A stretch of DNA of 64,000 nt, taken from positions 54,202-118,201 of the forward strand of contig JAPPIG010000038.1 in assembly GCA_028820635.1 (NCBI GenBank), read 5' to 3'. Shown one piece after another: positions 42,232 through 52,324 of this stretch (its first letter is position 1; every line of letters begins with the position of its first letter). This DNA comes from Candidatus Poribacteria bacterium. Its GTDB lineage: Bacteria; Poribacteria; WGA-4E; WGA-3G. The notes beneath the pieces were generated by a model. It saw nothing but the letters and a program-made list of their open reading frames with translations, was not told where the DNA came from and searched no databases. Both the position numbers and the translations under genes were made by a program.

Positions 42232-43284
42232 ATGGCAATAGGATTAGGTGTTATCGGGATTAATCCTACCAATATGGGTTCAACTGCAACATTGTTAAAG
42301 GATGTGCCCGACCTAAATTATGAACTACGCGGCATTTGTGCTAATCGAGCGGATATTCTTGAAAACTACGCCAAAGATATTGAAGTCGATTTTTGGACAA
42401 CAGATTACCAGGAATTGATACAACGTGATGACATCTCCGTTATTGCAGTCTATTCACCAGACCATCTTCACGCTAAACATTGCATCGCTGCGATTGAGGC
42501 AGGCAAGCACGTTGTCTGCACAAAACCGATGGTAACAACGTTGGCAGACGCACAACGTTTGGTAGATTTAGTTCGTGAGCACGGTGTCAAATTCCTTGTC
42601 GGGCAAACGATGCGATTCGACCTTCAGTTTTTAACGATGAAGCGGCTTTTTGACGATAACGATTTAGGGAGTATCATGGTCGCAGATGCCTATTATGTTC
42701 ATGATCTGCGCGATGTCTACGATTTTACACCGTGGCGACTACATGTCCCACAAGACCTAATGTTTGGCGGTGTCGTACATCCTGTTGATATTCTGCGGAG
42801 TTTTCTCGGTGATGTTGAGGAGGTACATGCTTATGGTACAAAAGGTTTACTCACCCCAGAGTACCCGATAAAAAACAACTTCTTTCTCAATTTGAAGTTC
42901 AAAGGTGGACAGATTGCCAGAGCGATGGGACTTTACGATGTTGTTCACCCACCCATGCCGATGATGCAAGTATCTATTTATGGTAGTAAAGGCACAATGA
43001 TTGGCGACTTTACGGATAACAAGGGCGGACAAGTAAAACTCATGCTTGATAAGATGTCTGCAAGGGAACCTTTTGAGATGACCTGTCCACCTGAGGTAGA
43101 CACAAGTGTTTACGGACATGGGCAAACAGTCATCCGATATATGCGGCATTTTCAGCAGTGTCTTGAAGAAGATTTAGAACCTTCTCCGAATGTAGTTGAT
43201 GGTGCGAAGTCTATCGCAGTAGGCGTTGCAGCGTGGGAATCAATTGAAACAAGAAAGCCTGTAAAAGTATTTAACGAATTTTAG
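42232..43284 (+). CDS. Gfo/Idh/MocA family oxidoreductase
   Basis: A 350-residue cytoplasmic dehydrogenase-like protein. Rossmann region GLGVIGINPTNMGSTA, then the motif CTKPMVTTLADAQ (Thr where Glu is usual in EKP), and the C-terminal domain MFGGVVHPVDILRSFLGDVEEV, in which GGVVxHPVD replaces GGGxxxDxGxH and retains histidine and aspartate. AAAGGAGAAAG gives a strong ribosome site. Substrate (sugar, inositol or sugar-like ketone) cannot be predicted. It stands alone, next to the divergent terpene-cyclase operon. Confidence 0.85.
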   Translation: MAIGLGVIGINPTNMGSTATLLKDVPDLNYELRGICANRADILENYAKDIEVDFWTTDYQELIQRDDISVIAVYSPDHLHAKHCIAAIEAGKHVVCTKPMVTTLADAQRLVDLVREHGVKFLVGQTMRFDLQFLTMKRLFDDNDLGSIMVADAYYVHDLRDVYDFTPWRLHVPQDLMFGGVVHPVDILRSFLGDVEEVHAYGTKGLLTPEYPIKNNFFLNLKFKGGQIARAMGLYDVVHPPMPMMQVSIYGSKGTMIGDFTDNKGGQVKLMLDKMSAREPFEMTCPPEVDTSVYGHGQTVIRYMRHFQQCLEEDLEPSPNVVDGAKSIAVGVAAWESIETRKPVKVFNEF

Positions 43285-43316
43285 CAAGGGACGAACAACA
43301 AAGATATAAAAATCTC

Positions 43317-43345
43317 TTGACATTAGTTGGACATTAATATATAAT
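43317..43345 (+). promoter_or_regulatory. Consensus sigma-70 promoter of the metal-regulator gene
   Basis: TTGACA (43317-43322) and TATAAT (43340-43345) with a perfect 17-base spacer. The first operator palindrome begins at the last base of the -10 box, so a bound repressor would cover the transcription start. Confidence 0.8.
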
Positions 43346-43426
43346 TTAGGCATACCTAAAATAAATTCTCAATGTATATAACAATTTAGGCATATAGAGC
43401 CTAAATTTAGGTAGGTTAAGCCTACC
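43345..43426. promoter_or_regulatory. Cluster of DtxR/MntR-type operators
   Basis: Three inverted repeats with TTAGG/CCTAA half-sites: TTTAGGCATACCTAAA (43345-43360, perfect), TTTAGGC...GCCTAAA (43385-43405) and GGTAGG...CCTACC (43410-43426). The half-sites match those of DtxR/IdeR/SirR-type regulators, and the gene immediately downstream encodes such a regulator, so metal-dependent autoregulation is likely. Confidence 0.7.
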
Positions 43427-43485
43427 ATATACCGCAAATTAAGGAATCATACACGTAGCGTGTTTCCTTGCGGATTGGAAGACGA

Positions 43486-44157
43486 ATGCTTACACAAGCG
43501 GCTGAGGACTACCTCAAGTCAATCTATAAGTTACAAGAGAAGGGTGGCAAAGTCTCAACCGGTATTTTAGCGGAATATCTTGACGTTAAACCAGCATCTG
43601 CCACAGGAATGATCAAAAAACTGAAATCAATGAACCTTGTAAGCCATGAACGTTATCAAGGCGTTACGCTTACGGAGGCAGGAAAAGCTGTTGCGCTTGA
43701 AATCATCCGACACCATCGTCTATTGGAACTCTATCTATTCAAAGCACTCGGTGTGCCGTGGGATGGCGTTCATGAGGAAGCCGAGAAGTTAGAGCATGTG
43801 ATTTCAGAGGATGTGGAAGCAAGAATGGATGAATTTCTCGGATACCCAACTGTCGATCCACACGGTTCACCTATACCTGATAAAAACGGTGTTGTACCCA
43901 AAACACCTTCCATTCCGATGACGGATCTACAGAACGGACAAGCTTGCGTTGTCGCTGAAGTGAGTGACAACGATTCAGCGATACTACGGCATCTGGGAGG
44001 TTTCAACCTTTACCCAGGTACAGCGTTCCGAGTAATTGAGGTTGCACCATTTGAGGGACCCTTCACTATTGATGTTGCTGGGCAGCAAGTAGTAATCGGA
44101 CGCGAGGTTGCAAAAAACATATTCGTTAATAATGTCCAAGAAACAGATAATGTGTAA
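43486..44157 (+). CDS. mntR: DtxR/MntR-family metal-dependent repressor with SH3-like domain
   Basis: A 223-residue regulator. The winged helix (AEDYLKSIYKLQEKGGKVST with LAEYLDVKPASATGMIKKLK) binds DNA, the dimerisation/metal region follows (IIRHHRLLELYLFKALGVPWDGVHEEAEKLEHVIS with its His/Glu ligands), and residues about 150-222 form a FeoA/SH3-like C-terminal domain. It is therefore DtxR/IdeR/SirR-like, not the short Bacillus MntR type, although its genomic partners suggest manganese or iron control. ATG 43486 with GGAAG upstream is preferred to TTG 43468. Its own promoter region contains matching palindromes. Confidence 0.88.
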   Translation: MLTQAAEDYLKSIYKLQEKGGKVSTGILAEYLDVKPASATGMIKKLKSMNLVSHERYQGVTLTEAGKAVALEIIRHHRLLELYLFKALGVPWDGVHEEAEKLEHVISEDVEARMDEFLGYPTVDPHGSPIPDKNGVVPKTPSIPMTDLQNGQACVVAEVSDNDSAILRHLGGFNLYPGTAFRVIEVAPFEGPFTIDVAGQQVVIGREVAKNIFVNNVQETDNV

Positions 44158-44179
44158 GCGCGCTTTAAAGGCGCGCTTA
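44155..44179. repeat. Perfect hairpin at the end of mntR
   Basis: TAAGCGCGC (44155-44163, including the stop codon) and GCGCGCTTA (44171-44179) form a 9-bp GC-rich stem with a seven-base loop. No T-run follows, so it may only weaken transcription into the mbfA-mntABCD genes or act as an RNA barrier. Confidence 0.5.
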
Positions 44180-44201
44180 TCACCGATGAGGGAATTCAAA
44201 A

Positions 44202-45335
44202 ATGGAACACCAAGAAAAGATTAAACCAGATGACAAAACTATCAAAACATGGAAACACCACCTACAAGATGAAATAGATGCAAGTTTCCTTTACAGCGTT
44301 TTCGCTAATCTTGAACCAGACCCTGATCGGAAAGATATATTACTTGAGCTTGCTGAGGTAGAAAATCGGCATGTCGCACGTTGGGAAGAAATGCTAACCT
44401 CATACAACGTCAAGATGAAGCAACAACGTCCAACTTTCAAAGCAAGATTCTGGGCATGGTATGCTCGTAAAATTGATAGAAAAATACCACTTTCGCGGAT
44501 GCTACAAGAAGAAGCGAGCGAAGTAAAAGACTATCTAACGCTCCATAAAAACAGCACATTAGCAGATGCCAAAGAAACAGCACTTGATTTAGCAAAAGAG
44601 TCTGCAATGCATACTGAAAGTCTAAAGGAACTCACTGGCTCAAGTGACGAACCGTGGCACAAAACTGAATCTGGAGGAACGCTGGGCAACATTATTTACG
44701 GCTTTAATGATGGATTAACGGCAAATTTCGGTTTGGTTGCGGGCGTTATTGCTGCAACTTCAAATATCTCAACAATTCTTGTCACGGGTATTGTTGGAAC
44801 AGTAGCAGACTCGCTCTCTATGGGGGCATCTGGATACCTCGCTGCAAAGAGCGAACAAGAGGTATACGAGCACGAAATTGAGATAGAAAGGGAAGAAATT
44901 CGTCTCATGCCGGACATTGAAGAAGATGAACTCACGCTTATCTATGCATCTCGCGGTGTTCCGAAAGAACATGCTCGACTTCTTGCGAAGGAAGTAATGA
45001 GTGACCCTGAAAGAGCATTAGAAGAAAAAATACAGGCTGAACTTAAGATCGGTGAAACACATACAACACCATTCAAAGAAGGATGGATTACGGGGCTTGC
45101 CACCGCTGTCGGTGCTTTTATTCCTGTTGCACCATTTCTTTTTACCTCTGGTGCAACTGCAATATGGATATCTTTTTCACTTGCGATGTTTTCGCACTTT
45201 GCAGTCGGGGCTGCACGAAGTCTTTTCACTGGACGCGGTTTAATTCGGAGTGGTTTTGATATGTTCGTTGTTGGTCTCGGCGTGGCAGGGGTCGGTTATC
45301 TTGTTGGTAAACTTTTAGAACGCTATTTTTTTTAG
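44202..45335 (+). CDS. mbfA: Membrane-bound ferritin/VIT1 fusion (MbfA-type)
   Basis: A 377-residue protein. Residues about 10-150 are a rubrerythrin/ferritin-like helical domain with di-iron-type Glu and His residues (HHLQDEIDASFLY, LAEVENRHVARWEEML, LQEEASEVKDYL). Residues about 155-377 are a CCC1/VIT1-like transporter: GNIIYGFNDGLTANFGLVAG, TVADSLSMGASGYLAAKSEQE and five hydrophobic segments. This arrangement matches MbfA, which exports iron or manganese from the cytosol in proteobacteria. Direct neighbourhood with mntR and the importer genes supports a metal-balance role. Confidence 0.88.
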   Translation: MEHQEKIKPDDKTIKTWKHHLQDEIDASFLYSVFANLEPDPDRKDILLELAEVENRHVARWEEMLTSYNVKMKQQRPTFKARFWAWYARKIDRKIPLSRMLQEEASEVKDYLTLHKNSTLADAKETALDLAKESAMHTESLKELTGSSDEPWHKTESGGTLGNIIYGFNDGLTANFGLVAGVIAATSNISTILVTGIVGTVADSLSMGASGYLAAKSEQEVYEHEIEIEREEIRLMPDIEEDELTLIYASRGVPKEHARLLAKEVMSDPERALEEKIQAELKIGETHTTPFKEGWITGLATAVGAFIPVAPFLFTSGATAIWISFSLAMFSHFAVGAARSLFTGRGLIRSGFDMFVVGLGVAGVGYLVGKLLERYFF

Positions 45336-45360
45336 AAAGGTTTTCATAGGAATTGAAATT

Positions 45361-46377
45361 ATGATTAAAATACACACATCAGTCAAAATGTTAAAACAAA
45401 ATTTAAACGCGTTTACACCACTAATATATATAGTGTGTGTGTCACTTTTTCTTATTTCCATCTTGGCAAATATTGGGTGTGATTCAAAAAAGCCACCGAA
45501 CACATCAGAGGCAGGAAAAATCCGTATCGTTTGCACAATTGGGATGATTACGGATATTGTGAAAAACGTTGGCGGCGATCAGGTTGAAGTTATCGGGATG
45601 ATGGGCCCTGGTGTTGACCCACATCTTTACAAACCGACTGCTAAGGATCGTACAAGACTCAAGTCAGCACATATCGTCTTTTATAACGGATTGCACCTTG
45701 AAGCAAAATTGGCAGATGAGCTTGCTGATATGCCGGGAAATACCAAAACTGTTGCGGTGACAGGCGGTGTTGACAAGACGCTGCTTTTATCATCTTCGGA
45801 CTATGAAGGACAGTCCGACCCACACTTATGGTTTGATGTTACACTTTGGATGAAAGCAGTTGAGAAGGTTCGAGATACGCTAAGTACGTTGGATCCGGAT
45901 AGTGAGACTGTCTACCAAAACAATACAGACCGGTACCTTGCTGAACTTGCGGAACTGCATGAATACGTTAAGACACAAGCAGAACGCGTACCACCTGAAC
46001 AACGCGTACTTGTGACAGCACATGACGCTTTTAACTACTTCGGAAATGCTTATGGATTTGAAGTGCGCGGGCTGCAAGGAATTAGCACTTCCATGGAGGC
46101 AGGTATCGCTGATGTGCAGGAATTAGCCACCTTTATCGCGGAACGACGCATACCCGCTATTTTTGTGGAATCATCTGTTTCTTCACGGAGTCTTGAAGCA
46201 GTAAAAGCCGCTGTAAAATCAAAAGGGTTCAATGTGCAGATTGGTGGTGAACTCTTTTCAGACGCTATGGGAAATGAAGGGACTCCTGAAGGCACTTATA
46301 TCGGAATGGTTCGGCACAACATTGATACGATTGTCCAAGCATTGATGGGAGAAACCACTTCTACAGAGGAAAACTAA
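45361..46377 (+). CDS. mntA: Metal ABC transporter substrate-binding lipoprotein (ZnuA/MntA family)
   Basis: A 338-residue cluster A-I binding protein for Mn, Fe or Zn. An N-terminal hydrophobic segment ends in a lipobox LANIGC (Cys40). The four metal ligands fit the family: His in VDPHLYKPT, His in SDPHLWFD, Glu in [10 protein letters not shown] and Asp in ELFSDAMG. The last pattern (Glu and Asp) is typical of Mn/Fe rather than Zn binding. First gene of the importer operon, 25 bases after mbfA; the TAA lies one base from the ATPase start. Confidence 0.88.
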   Translation: MIKIHTSVKMLKQNLNAFTPLIYIVCVSLFLISILANIGCDSKKPPNTSEAGKIRIVCTIGMITDIVKNVGGDQVEVIGMMGPGVDPHLYKPTAKDRTRLKSAHIVFYNGLHLEAKLADELADMPGNTKTVAVTGGVDKTLLLSSSDYEGQSDPHLWFDVTLWMKAVEKVRDTLSTLDPDSETVYQNNTDRYLAELAELHEYVKTQAERVPPEQRVLVTAHDAFNYFGNAYGFEVRGLQGISTSMEAGIADVQELATFIAERRIPAIFVESSVSSRSLEAVKAAVKSKGFNVQIGGELFSDAMGNEGTPEGTYIGMVRHNIDTIVQALMGETTSTEEN

Positions 46378-46378
46378 A

Positions 46379-47122
46379 TTGCAAACCCATGAAACAAACG
46401 CAATTCAGGTAACAGATCTGACAGTCGCTTATCGTGAAACACCTGTTTTGTGGGATATCGACCTTGATGTGCCGCCGGGAGTGCTTTTAGCTATTGTTGG
46501 TCCCAATGGTGCAGGCAAAACTACGCTAATCAAAGCGATTTTAGGATTAGTCCGGCCTGCAGCTGGCAATGTCTTAATCTACAATAAACCTTATGATGCA
46601 CAACGACGAATTGTCGGTTATGTACCACAACGGGGAAGTGTTGATTGGGATTTTCCAACAAATGTACTTGATGTCGTTATGATGGGAAGATATGGGGCAC
46701 TCGGTTGGATAAAGCGTCCGGGAAAACATGACCGCGAACTGGCGATGCATGCACTGGAAAAAGTCGGAATGGAGAAATACACCAACCGACAGATTAGCCA
46801 ACTCTCTGGAGGGCAACAACAACGTGTTTTCTTGGCACGGGCACTTGTTCAAGATGCCATAGTATATCTGATGGATGAACCCTTTCAAGGTGTAGATGCG
46901 ACTACCGAACGTGCGATCGTTACTTTACTTCAGGAACTCCGTGCAAACGGCAAAACAGTTGTTGTAGTGCATCATGATTTACAAACTGTGACCGACTATT
47001 TCGATTGGGTGACGTTGCTAAACATTCGTCGAATTGCCAGCGGGCCCGTTGATGATACATTTACCCCTGACAATTTGCGAGAGACTTATGGCGGACGAGT
47101 AGCATTCATGAAAAACCGATAA
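46379..47122 (+). CDS. mntB: Metal ABC transporter ATPase
   Basis: A 247-residue ATPase with Walker [17 protein letters not shown]-loop [13 protein letters not shown], signature [15 protein letters not shown], Walker [13 protein letters not shown] and His in [14 protein letters not shown], matching Mn/Zn/Fe importers. TTG start at 46379, with AGAGGAA about eight bases upstream, placed one base after mntA ends. Cytoplasmic; energises the two permeases that follow. Confidence 0.9.
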   Translation: MQTHETNAIQVTDLTVAYRETPVLWDIDLDVPPGVLLAIVGPNGAGKTTLIKAILGLVRPAAGNVLIYNKPYDAQRRIVGYVPQRGSVDWDFPTNVLDVVMMGRYGALGWIKRPGKHDRELAMHALEKVGMEKYTNRQISQLSGGQQQRVFLARALVQDAIVYLMDEPFQGVDATTERAIVTLLQELRANGKTVVVVHHDLQTVTDYFDWVTLLNIRRIASGPVDDTFTPDNLRETYGGRVAFMKNR

Positions 47123-48133
47123 ATGTCTTTGTGGAACGATTTTCAACCGCGATTTCCACGTGTGCCCCAAATCATGGCAAATTTTTACTTCTTAACCCAT
47201 TTTTATACCTTGATAATTGTCTCTATCGGTGCTGCGCTTCTTGGCACGGTGAGCGGCGCACTCGGGACTTATGCTGTCCTTCGGAGACAGAGTCTACTCG
47301 GTGATGCCATTTCGCACGCCGCACTACCCGGGATTGCAATCGCATTTATGCTAACAGGAAGCAAGACGCCGCTGATTCTGGTGCTTGGTGCAGCAATCGC
47401 GGGATGGGTCGGCACGCTCATTATTCTCAGCATTGTGAGATTGACACGCATCAAATATGACAGCGCATTTAGTCTTGTGCTATCTACTTTTTTCGGGTTT
47501 GGTTTGGTGCTGCTCACACAGATACAGCGCAACGGTGATGCAAATCAGGCAGGGCTGGATGATTTTATCTTCGGGCAAGCTGCCACAATGCTAAAACGTG
47601 ATGTCCTAACGATTGGTATACTCGGAGGGATTGCTCTTATTATAATGCTTATTTTGTGGAAGGAGTTAAAACTGCTTATTTTTGATGAAGGGTTCGCCGC
47701 GTCTATTGGGTTTCCGACACGAGCCCTTGATATTCTGCTGACAAGTCTGTTCGTTATTGCAATTGTTATCGGTTTACAAGCGGTCGGTGCGGTGCTAATG
47801 AGTGCGATGTTAGTTGCACCTGCAGTTGCTGCGCGACAGTGGACAGACAAAATCAGTCTCATGGTACTTTTGGCTGCATGCTTCGGAGCACTTGCAGGGG
47901 TGAGTGGCACTTTCATCAGCAGCATCGCAGTCGGTGTTCCCACCGGTCCAACAATTATCCTCTGTGCAACAGTGATAGTGGGATTTTCGATTGCTTTTGC
48001 ACCGAACCGTGGGTTGTTGTGGAACAGTATAAGACAGCGCCGAAATAGACGAAGCTTGAAGATTGCCGCAGCTAAATTAATTGGAGCAGCCACAACAGAA
48101 AACCAGATAAAAAATGATACAAGATCATCTTGA
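47123..48133 (+). CDS. mntC: Metal ABC transporter permease 1
   Basis: A 336-residue inner-membrane permease with about eight to nine hydrophobic segments. VLRRQSLLGDAISHAALPGIAIAF is the family hallmark and KELKLLIFDEGFAASIGFPTR holds the ATPase-coupling loop. Begins immediately after the ATPase stop and overlaps the next permease by 20 bases, so all four proteins are translated together. Confidence 0.9.
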   Translation: MSLWNDFQPRFPRVPQIMANFYFLTHFYTLIIVSIGAALLGTVSGALGTYAVLRRQSLLGDAISHAALPGIAIAFMLTGSKTPLILVLGAAIAGWVGTLIILSIVRLTRIKYDSAFSLVLSTFFGFGLVLLTQIQRNGDANQAGLDDFIFGQAATMLKRDVLTIGILGGIALIIMLILWKELKLLIFDEGFAASIGFPTRALDILLTSLFVIAIVIGLQAVGAVLMSAMLVAPAVAARQWTDKISLMVLLAACFGALAGVSGTFISSIAVGVPTGPTIILCATVIVGFSIAFAPNRGLLWNSIRQRRNRRSLKIAAAKLIGAATTENQIKNDTRSS

Positions 48134-49244
48134 CATCATACTTAATCATCTTGACATCATACTTATTGCTATTGTCACAGCGTCCGCATGCGCTTTACCC
48201 GGTGTATTCTTGGTGCTACGTCGGATGACGTTGATGAGCGATGCAATTAGTCACGCTATTCTTCCCGGTATTGTTCTTGCATTTTTTCTCACACATAATA
48301 TCTCATCACCGTTACTAATTCTTGCTGCTACTGCAACTGGTGTTCTCACCGTTGTTTTCGTCGAATTGCTACAAAAAACGAAACTGGTGAAAGAAGATGC
48401 TGCGATTGGGTTGACGTTTCCCGCACTTTTCAGTATCGGTGTAATCCTAATTTCGCGTTACGCTGGCAATATGCACTTGGATACGGATGCGGTTCTTCTC
48501 GGTGAACTTGCGCACGCACCACTCAACATATTAAAGATTTATGGTTATGAACTGGGCCCTGTATCTATATATGTGATGGGTGGAATGTTAGTTTTGAACC
48601 TCGCTTTTATTCTGATATTCTACAAGGAATTGAAGTTGGCAACATTTGACGCGAGTTTGGCTGCAACGTTAGGATTCGCACCGACTCTTATCCATTATGG
48701 GTTGATGACATTGGTATCTATGACAACGGTAGGGGCATTTGATGCTGTCGGTTCAATTTTAGTTGTGGCACTTATCGCCGGACCACCTGCTACCGCTTAT
48801 TTGATGACGGACAGTCTGGCACGGATGCTTATTCTAAGTGTTGTGATAGGATGTGTGAACGCTGTGAGCGGCTATTTACTTGCCTATGTATTTGATGTTT
48901 CTATTGCCGGAACTATCGCAACGATGACATTTCTTGTTTTTGGACTTATCTTTATGATTGTCCCAAACCGTGGACTCATCGCAATTGCGCGCAGACATAT
49001 CCGTCAAAAATGGGAGTTTGCGCAAACGATGCTCGTTATCCATCTCTTTAATCACGAAGGATTGCCAGAAGCACACGAAGAATCTGAAATAGAGCACCTA
49101 CACGAGCATCTCCAATGGGAACCGACATTCGCCACACGGGTCGTTAAGCAAGCGTTAAACAACCGATATGTGTCGCAAGAGGCAACACAACTGATGCTGA
49201 CAGATCGGGGACGCTCCATTGCTCAGCGGGCACTTGTGCAATAA
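48114..49244 (+). CDS. mntD: Metal ABC transporter permease 2 with C-terminal winged-helix extension
   Basis: A 376-residue permease homologous to the preceding one (VLRRMTLMSDAISHAILPGIVLAF, KELKLATFDASLAATLGFAPT). After the last membrane segment (about 290) there is a soluble extension of roughly 85 residues (MLVIHLFNHEGL, ATRVVKQALNNRYVSQEATQ, LMLTDRGRSIAQRAL) that looks like a DtxR-type winged helix, possibly a metal sensor or docking module. The N-terminus contains a 21-base direct repeat encoding HLDIILNHLDIIL, a recent duplication. Heterodimer with mntC likely. Confidence 0.85.
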   Translation: MIQDHLDIILNHLDIILIAIVTASACALPGVFLVLRRMTLMSDAISHAILPGIVLAFFLTHNISSPLLILAATATGVLTVVFVELLQKTKLVKEDAAIGLTFPALFSIGVILISRYAGNMHLDTDAVLLGELAHAPLNILKIYGYELGPVSIYVMGGMLVLNLAFILIFYKELKLATFDASLAATLGFAPTLIHYGLMTLVSMTTVGAFDAVGSILVVALIAGPPATAYLMTDSLARMLILSVVIGCVNAVSGYLLAYVFDVSIAGTIATMTFLVFGLIFMIVPNRGLIAIARRHIRQKWEFAQTMLVIHLFNHEGLPEAHEESEIEHLHEHLQWEPTFATRVVKQALNNRYVSQEATQLMLTDRGRSIAQRALVQ

Positions 49245-49272
49245 TCTTCCTACCGTACTATGTTCAATAATC

Positions 49273-49301
49273 TTGACACCACTACGTGCCTACGTTATAA
49301 T
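49273..49301 (+). promoter_or_regulatory. Consensus sigma-70 promoter of the Uma2 gene
   Basis: TTGACA (49273-49278) and TATAAT (49296-49301) with exactly 17 bases between them, 30 bases before the Uma2-like ATG. Strong match on sequence alone. Confidence 0.75.
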
Positions 49302-49331
49302 CAAATTATCAATACATAAGTGGAGGAAGTC

Positions 49332-49925
49332 ATGGCAATTAGTGCAGTCCAAACATATCTAAGCCCTGAAGAATACATTACTTTAGAACGTAAAACGATC
49401 CCTGATGCGGACACTGTCAGAAGTGAATACGTCAAAGGGGAAATTGTCGCAATGTCTGGTGCAAGTCGCATGCATAATCTTATTTCAGGCAATATTTTTG
49501 GTGAACTCCGCAATCGCTTAAAAGGCAGCGGATGTGAAATCTATAAGGGCGAAATGCGTGTAAGCACACCTAACACTTCATCCTATTTCTATCCAGATGT
49601 CGTCGCCGTTTGTGATGAACCACGTTTTGAAGACGATGTTTTTGACATACTCCTCAATCCAATCATCATTGTTGAAGTACTCTCTCCAAGTACGGAGGCT
49701 TATGATAGAGGTGAAAAATTATTGCACTACAGACAACTTGAATCCTTGAAAGAATACATCCTTGTATCACAAGATAGGGTATATGTTGAACGGTATCTCC
49801 GAAAACAGGAGGAGTGCGGTTATATTTCCTTTCAAGAACTTGATGAAGTCCTTCCGCTTATCTCTATTCAGTGCGAATTACCGCTTCAGGAAATATATGA
49901 AAACGTTAAATTCCCTGAAAGGTAA
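49332..49925 (+). CDS. Uma2/DUF820 family PD-(D/E)XK nuclease-like protein
   Basis: A 197-residue protein of the Uma2 restriction-endonuclease-like superfamily, common and multi-copy in cyanobacteria and Poribacteria-like genomes. The active-site pattern is seen as [13 protein letters not shown] (Asp) and [19 protein letters not shown] (E-x-K-like VEVLSPST), preceded by [13 protein letters not shown] and [23 protein letters not shown] precedes the ATG at 49332. Biological role of Uma2 proteins is not established; mobile-element association is often suspected. A transport operon ends 88 bases upstream. Confidence 0.85.
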   Translation: MAISAVQTYLSPEEYITLERKTIPDADTVRSEYVKGEIVAMSGASRMHNLISGNIFGELRNRLKGSGCEIYKGEMRVSTPNTSSYFYPDVVAVCDEPRFEDDVFDILLNPIIIVEVLSPSTEAYDRGEKLLHYRQLESLKEYILVSQDRVYVERYLRKQEECGYISFQELDEVLPLISIQCELPLQEIYENVKFPER

Positions 49926-49936
49926 AGACTCTAATC

Positions 49937-52297
49937 ATGAAAAATATAATACGAAACATATTCTTATGTTTAATTCTGCTTATTATCACATGGATGGGAA
50001 GTGCCGATGAGGCAGCACTCAAAAATCCTGATGGTTCATGGAAATGGACGAATCAACTCATCCGTGAAACAAGTCCTTATTTACTGCTGCACGCTCACAA
50101 TCCTGTTGAATGGTATCCATGGAACGATGAAGCATTAGAACGCGCGAAGAAAGAAAATAAACCTATTTTTCTCTCCGTTGGATATTCCACATGTTATTGG
50201 TGTCACGTAATGGAACGGGAAGTCTTCTCAAACCCAGAAATCGCTGAGCAGATGAACAAGAACTTTGTCAATATCAAGATTGATAGAGAGGAACGACCCG
50301 ACTTAGACGAAATCTATATGACCGCAACGCAGCTATTGATACAACGTGGTGGATGGCCCAACTCAGTTTTTCTTACCCCCGATTTGAAACCCTTCTTTGC
50401 TGGCACCTATTTTCCTCCGACAGATATGCCAAATAGACCCGGTTTCCCAACGATTTTGATGGCAGTGCATGAAGCATGGGTAACGCGAGAAGCAGAAGTA
50501 ATTGACTCTGCGAATCGGATTACACAAGTTATTGAGCGCGCAATAAGCATAGGATTTTCTGCTCTCACTGCTAAATCCCTTGATCGTTCCCTCATCTCTA
50601 CTGCCGTAACGCATCTAAAAACTAACTACAAACACGCTTATGGTGGATTTAGTGGTGCTCCCAAATTTCCAAGTCCAGCGAATTTGGAGTTCCTTTTGAG
50701 AGAATATGAAAGACAGTCGAGGTTACAACCCCCTCCCGCTGACTATGAATCACTCTTAAAGATGGTGACACATACCTTAGACATGATGGCTTATGGTGGG
50801 ATTTATGACCAAATCGGCGGCGGGTTTCACAGGTATTCAGTTGACGCAAAGTGGCTCGTGCCTCACTTTGAAAAGATGCTTTACGACAATGCACAATTGG
50901 CAAAAATATATCTTCAAGCATATCAATTAACAAAGAAACCGCAATACCGACGTATTGCTGAAGAAATATTCAGTTTTATTTTTCGCGAGATGACAGCACC
51001 TGAAGGTGGATTCTATTCGGCATTAGACGCTGAAACGGACGCTGAGGAAGGAAAATACTATGTCTGGACAGATGAAGAAATCAAGAAAGCTATTCCTCAA
51101 AAAGATGTCGAACAGTTTACCTCTGTTTACGGTGTAGACAAAGGTCCTAATTTTGAAGGTAAAATTGTTCTCTATGTTCCCAACGCAGTAGAATCGGAAG
51201 ATTCTCTCAAATCTTTAATCCCTGCGCGAGATACGCTTTTAGCAGCTCGGTCTGAACGTGAACGTCCATTGCTTGATACAAAAATCATTGTGAATTGGAA
51301 CGGTTTGATGATAGATGCACTTGCCTACGGGTACGAAGTTCTTGGCGAGGAAAAGTATCTGACCGCCGCTTCAAAAGCAGCACAGTTTATACTTGACACG
51401 TTGAGAAAACCGAACGGTGAATTGTGGCACACTTATACCGCTGGTGTCGCGAAATACGATGGTTATCTTGATGATTACGCCTTTTTTGTGCGTGGTCTAC
51501 TCGGATTGTATAGTGCAACTGGAGAGGAACGTTGGTTGCGTTCCGCGACAACCCTTACCGACAAAATGATTGAACTCTTTTGGGACGAAAAAAATGGGGG
51601 GTTCTATTTTACAAAGGCAGATGCAAAACAGTTGATTGTTCGCACCAAAAAACCTTACGACTCCGCAATTCCTTCTGGAAACGCTGTTGCAGTCAACAAC
51701 CTCTTGATGCTTGAGCCAAGTTATCGGAATTTTGCCAAGAAAACACTTCTTAGTTTTTCACAAGCGACGGAGCAAGCCCCTTCGTCTTTCATGCATTTGC
51801 TCTATGCGCTCAACGGTTACTTAAGCTTAGGCGAAAATCGTGATGCGTCCACTTTGCCAAAATTGTCCGTTGGAGAATTAGAACTCAAGGATTCAACGCA
51901 ATCACTTATAACAGCAACCGCTAAAATTAAAACGCCAACTAAGGGCGATCAAATTGACGTAGAAGTTAAGGTGAAAATTGCAGAAGGTTGGCATATTAAT
52001 GCAAACCCAGCAGGTCAAGATAACTTAATTCCAACCACAATCACTGTCGGAAAAGACGCTCCAGTTGAGGTTGTTGAAGTAAAATACCCGAAAGGCAAAT
52101 CGGTGTTGTTTGAGTTTAGCCCTGAAACGTTGAACGTTTATGAAGGCACGTTTACAATCCCTCTGAAGTTGAAACAGAAGCCTAATATGCCCATCAATAA
52201 AGACATCCCGATCAAGCTGAAACTTGACTATCAATCTTGTAACGACGCCGAGTGTCTGTTACCAGAAACGTTGGACATTTTGCTGAAACTAAAGTAA
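49937..52297 (+). CDS. Exported YyaL-type thioredoxin-domain protein fused to a DsbD-like domain
   Basis: A 786-residue protein with signal peptide ([19 protein letters not shown]). Residues about 35-195 form the DUF255 thioredoxin-like domain with [19 protein letters not shown] and the active-site-like [12 protein letters not shown] (Cys86, Cys89); about 220-620 is the alpha/alpha-barrel seen in YyaL/SPATA20 proteins ([38 protein letters not shown]). The last 125 residues ([36 protein letters not shown]) match the N-terminal domain of DsbD. Role in periplasmic redox or as an epimerase-like enzyme is uncertain. Starts 11 bases after Uma2. Confidence 0.83.
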   Translation: MKNIIRNIFLCLILLIITWMGSADEAALKNPDGSWKWTNQLIRETSPYLLLHAHNPVEWYPWNDEALERAKKENKPIFLSVGYSTCYWCHVMEREVFSNPEIAEQMNKNFVNIKIDREERPDLDEIYMTATQLLIQRGGWPNSVFLTPDLKPFFAGTYFPPTDMPNRPGFPTILMAVHEAWVTREAEVIDSANRITQVIERAISIGFSALTAKSLDRSLISTAVTHLKTNYKHAYGGFSGAPKFPSPANLEFLLREYERQSRLQPPPADYESLLKMVTHTLDMMAYGGIYDQIGGGFHRYSVDAKWLVPHFEKMLYDNAQLAKIYLQAYQLTKKPQYRRIAEEIFSFIFREMTAPEGGFYSALDAETDAEEGKYYVWTDEEIKKAIPQKDVEQFTSVYGVDKGPNFEGKIVLYVPNAVESEDSLKSLIPARDTLLAARSERERPLLDTKIIVNWNGLMIDALAYGYEVLGEEKYLTAASKAAQFILDTLRKPNGELWHTYTAGVAKYDGYLDDYAFFVRGLLGLYSATGEERWLRSATTLTDKMIELFWDEKNGGFYFTKADAKQLIVRTKKPYDSAIPSGNAVAVNNLLMLEPSYRNFAKKTLLSFSQATEQAPSSFMHLLYALNGYLSLGENRDASTLPKLSVGELELKDSTQSLITATAKIKTPTKGDQIDVEVKVKIAEGWHINANPAGQDNLIPTTITVGKDAPVEVVEVKYPKGKSVLFEFSPETLNVYEGTFTIPLKLKQKPNMPINKDIPIKLKLDYQSCNDAECLLPETLDILLKLK

Positions 52298-52324
52298 ATC
52301 ACAGGCTTCCTTCAGTTTCTTGTG

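Noticed and set aside
47545..48093. Long minus-strand frame opposite the mntC permease
   Set aside because: Shadow of the permease codons; hydrophobic permease is strongly supported on the plus strand.
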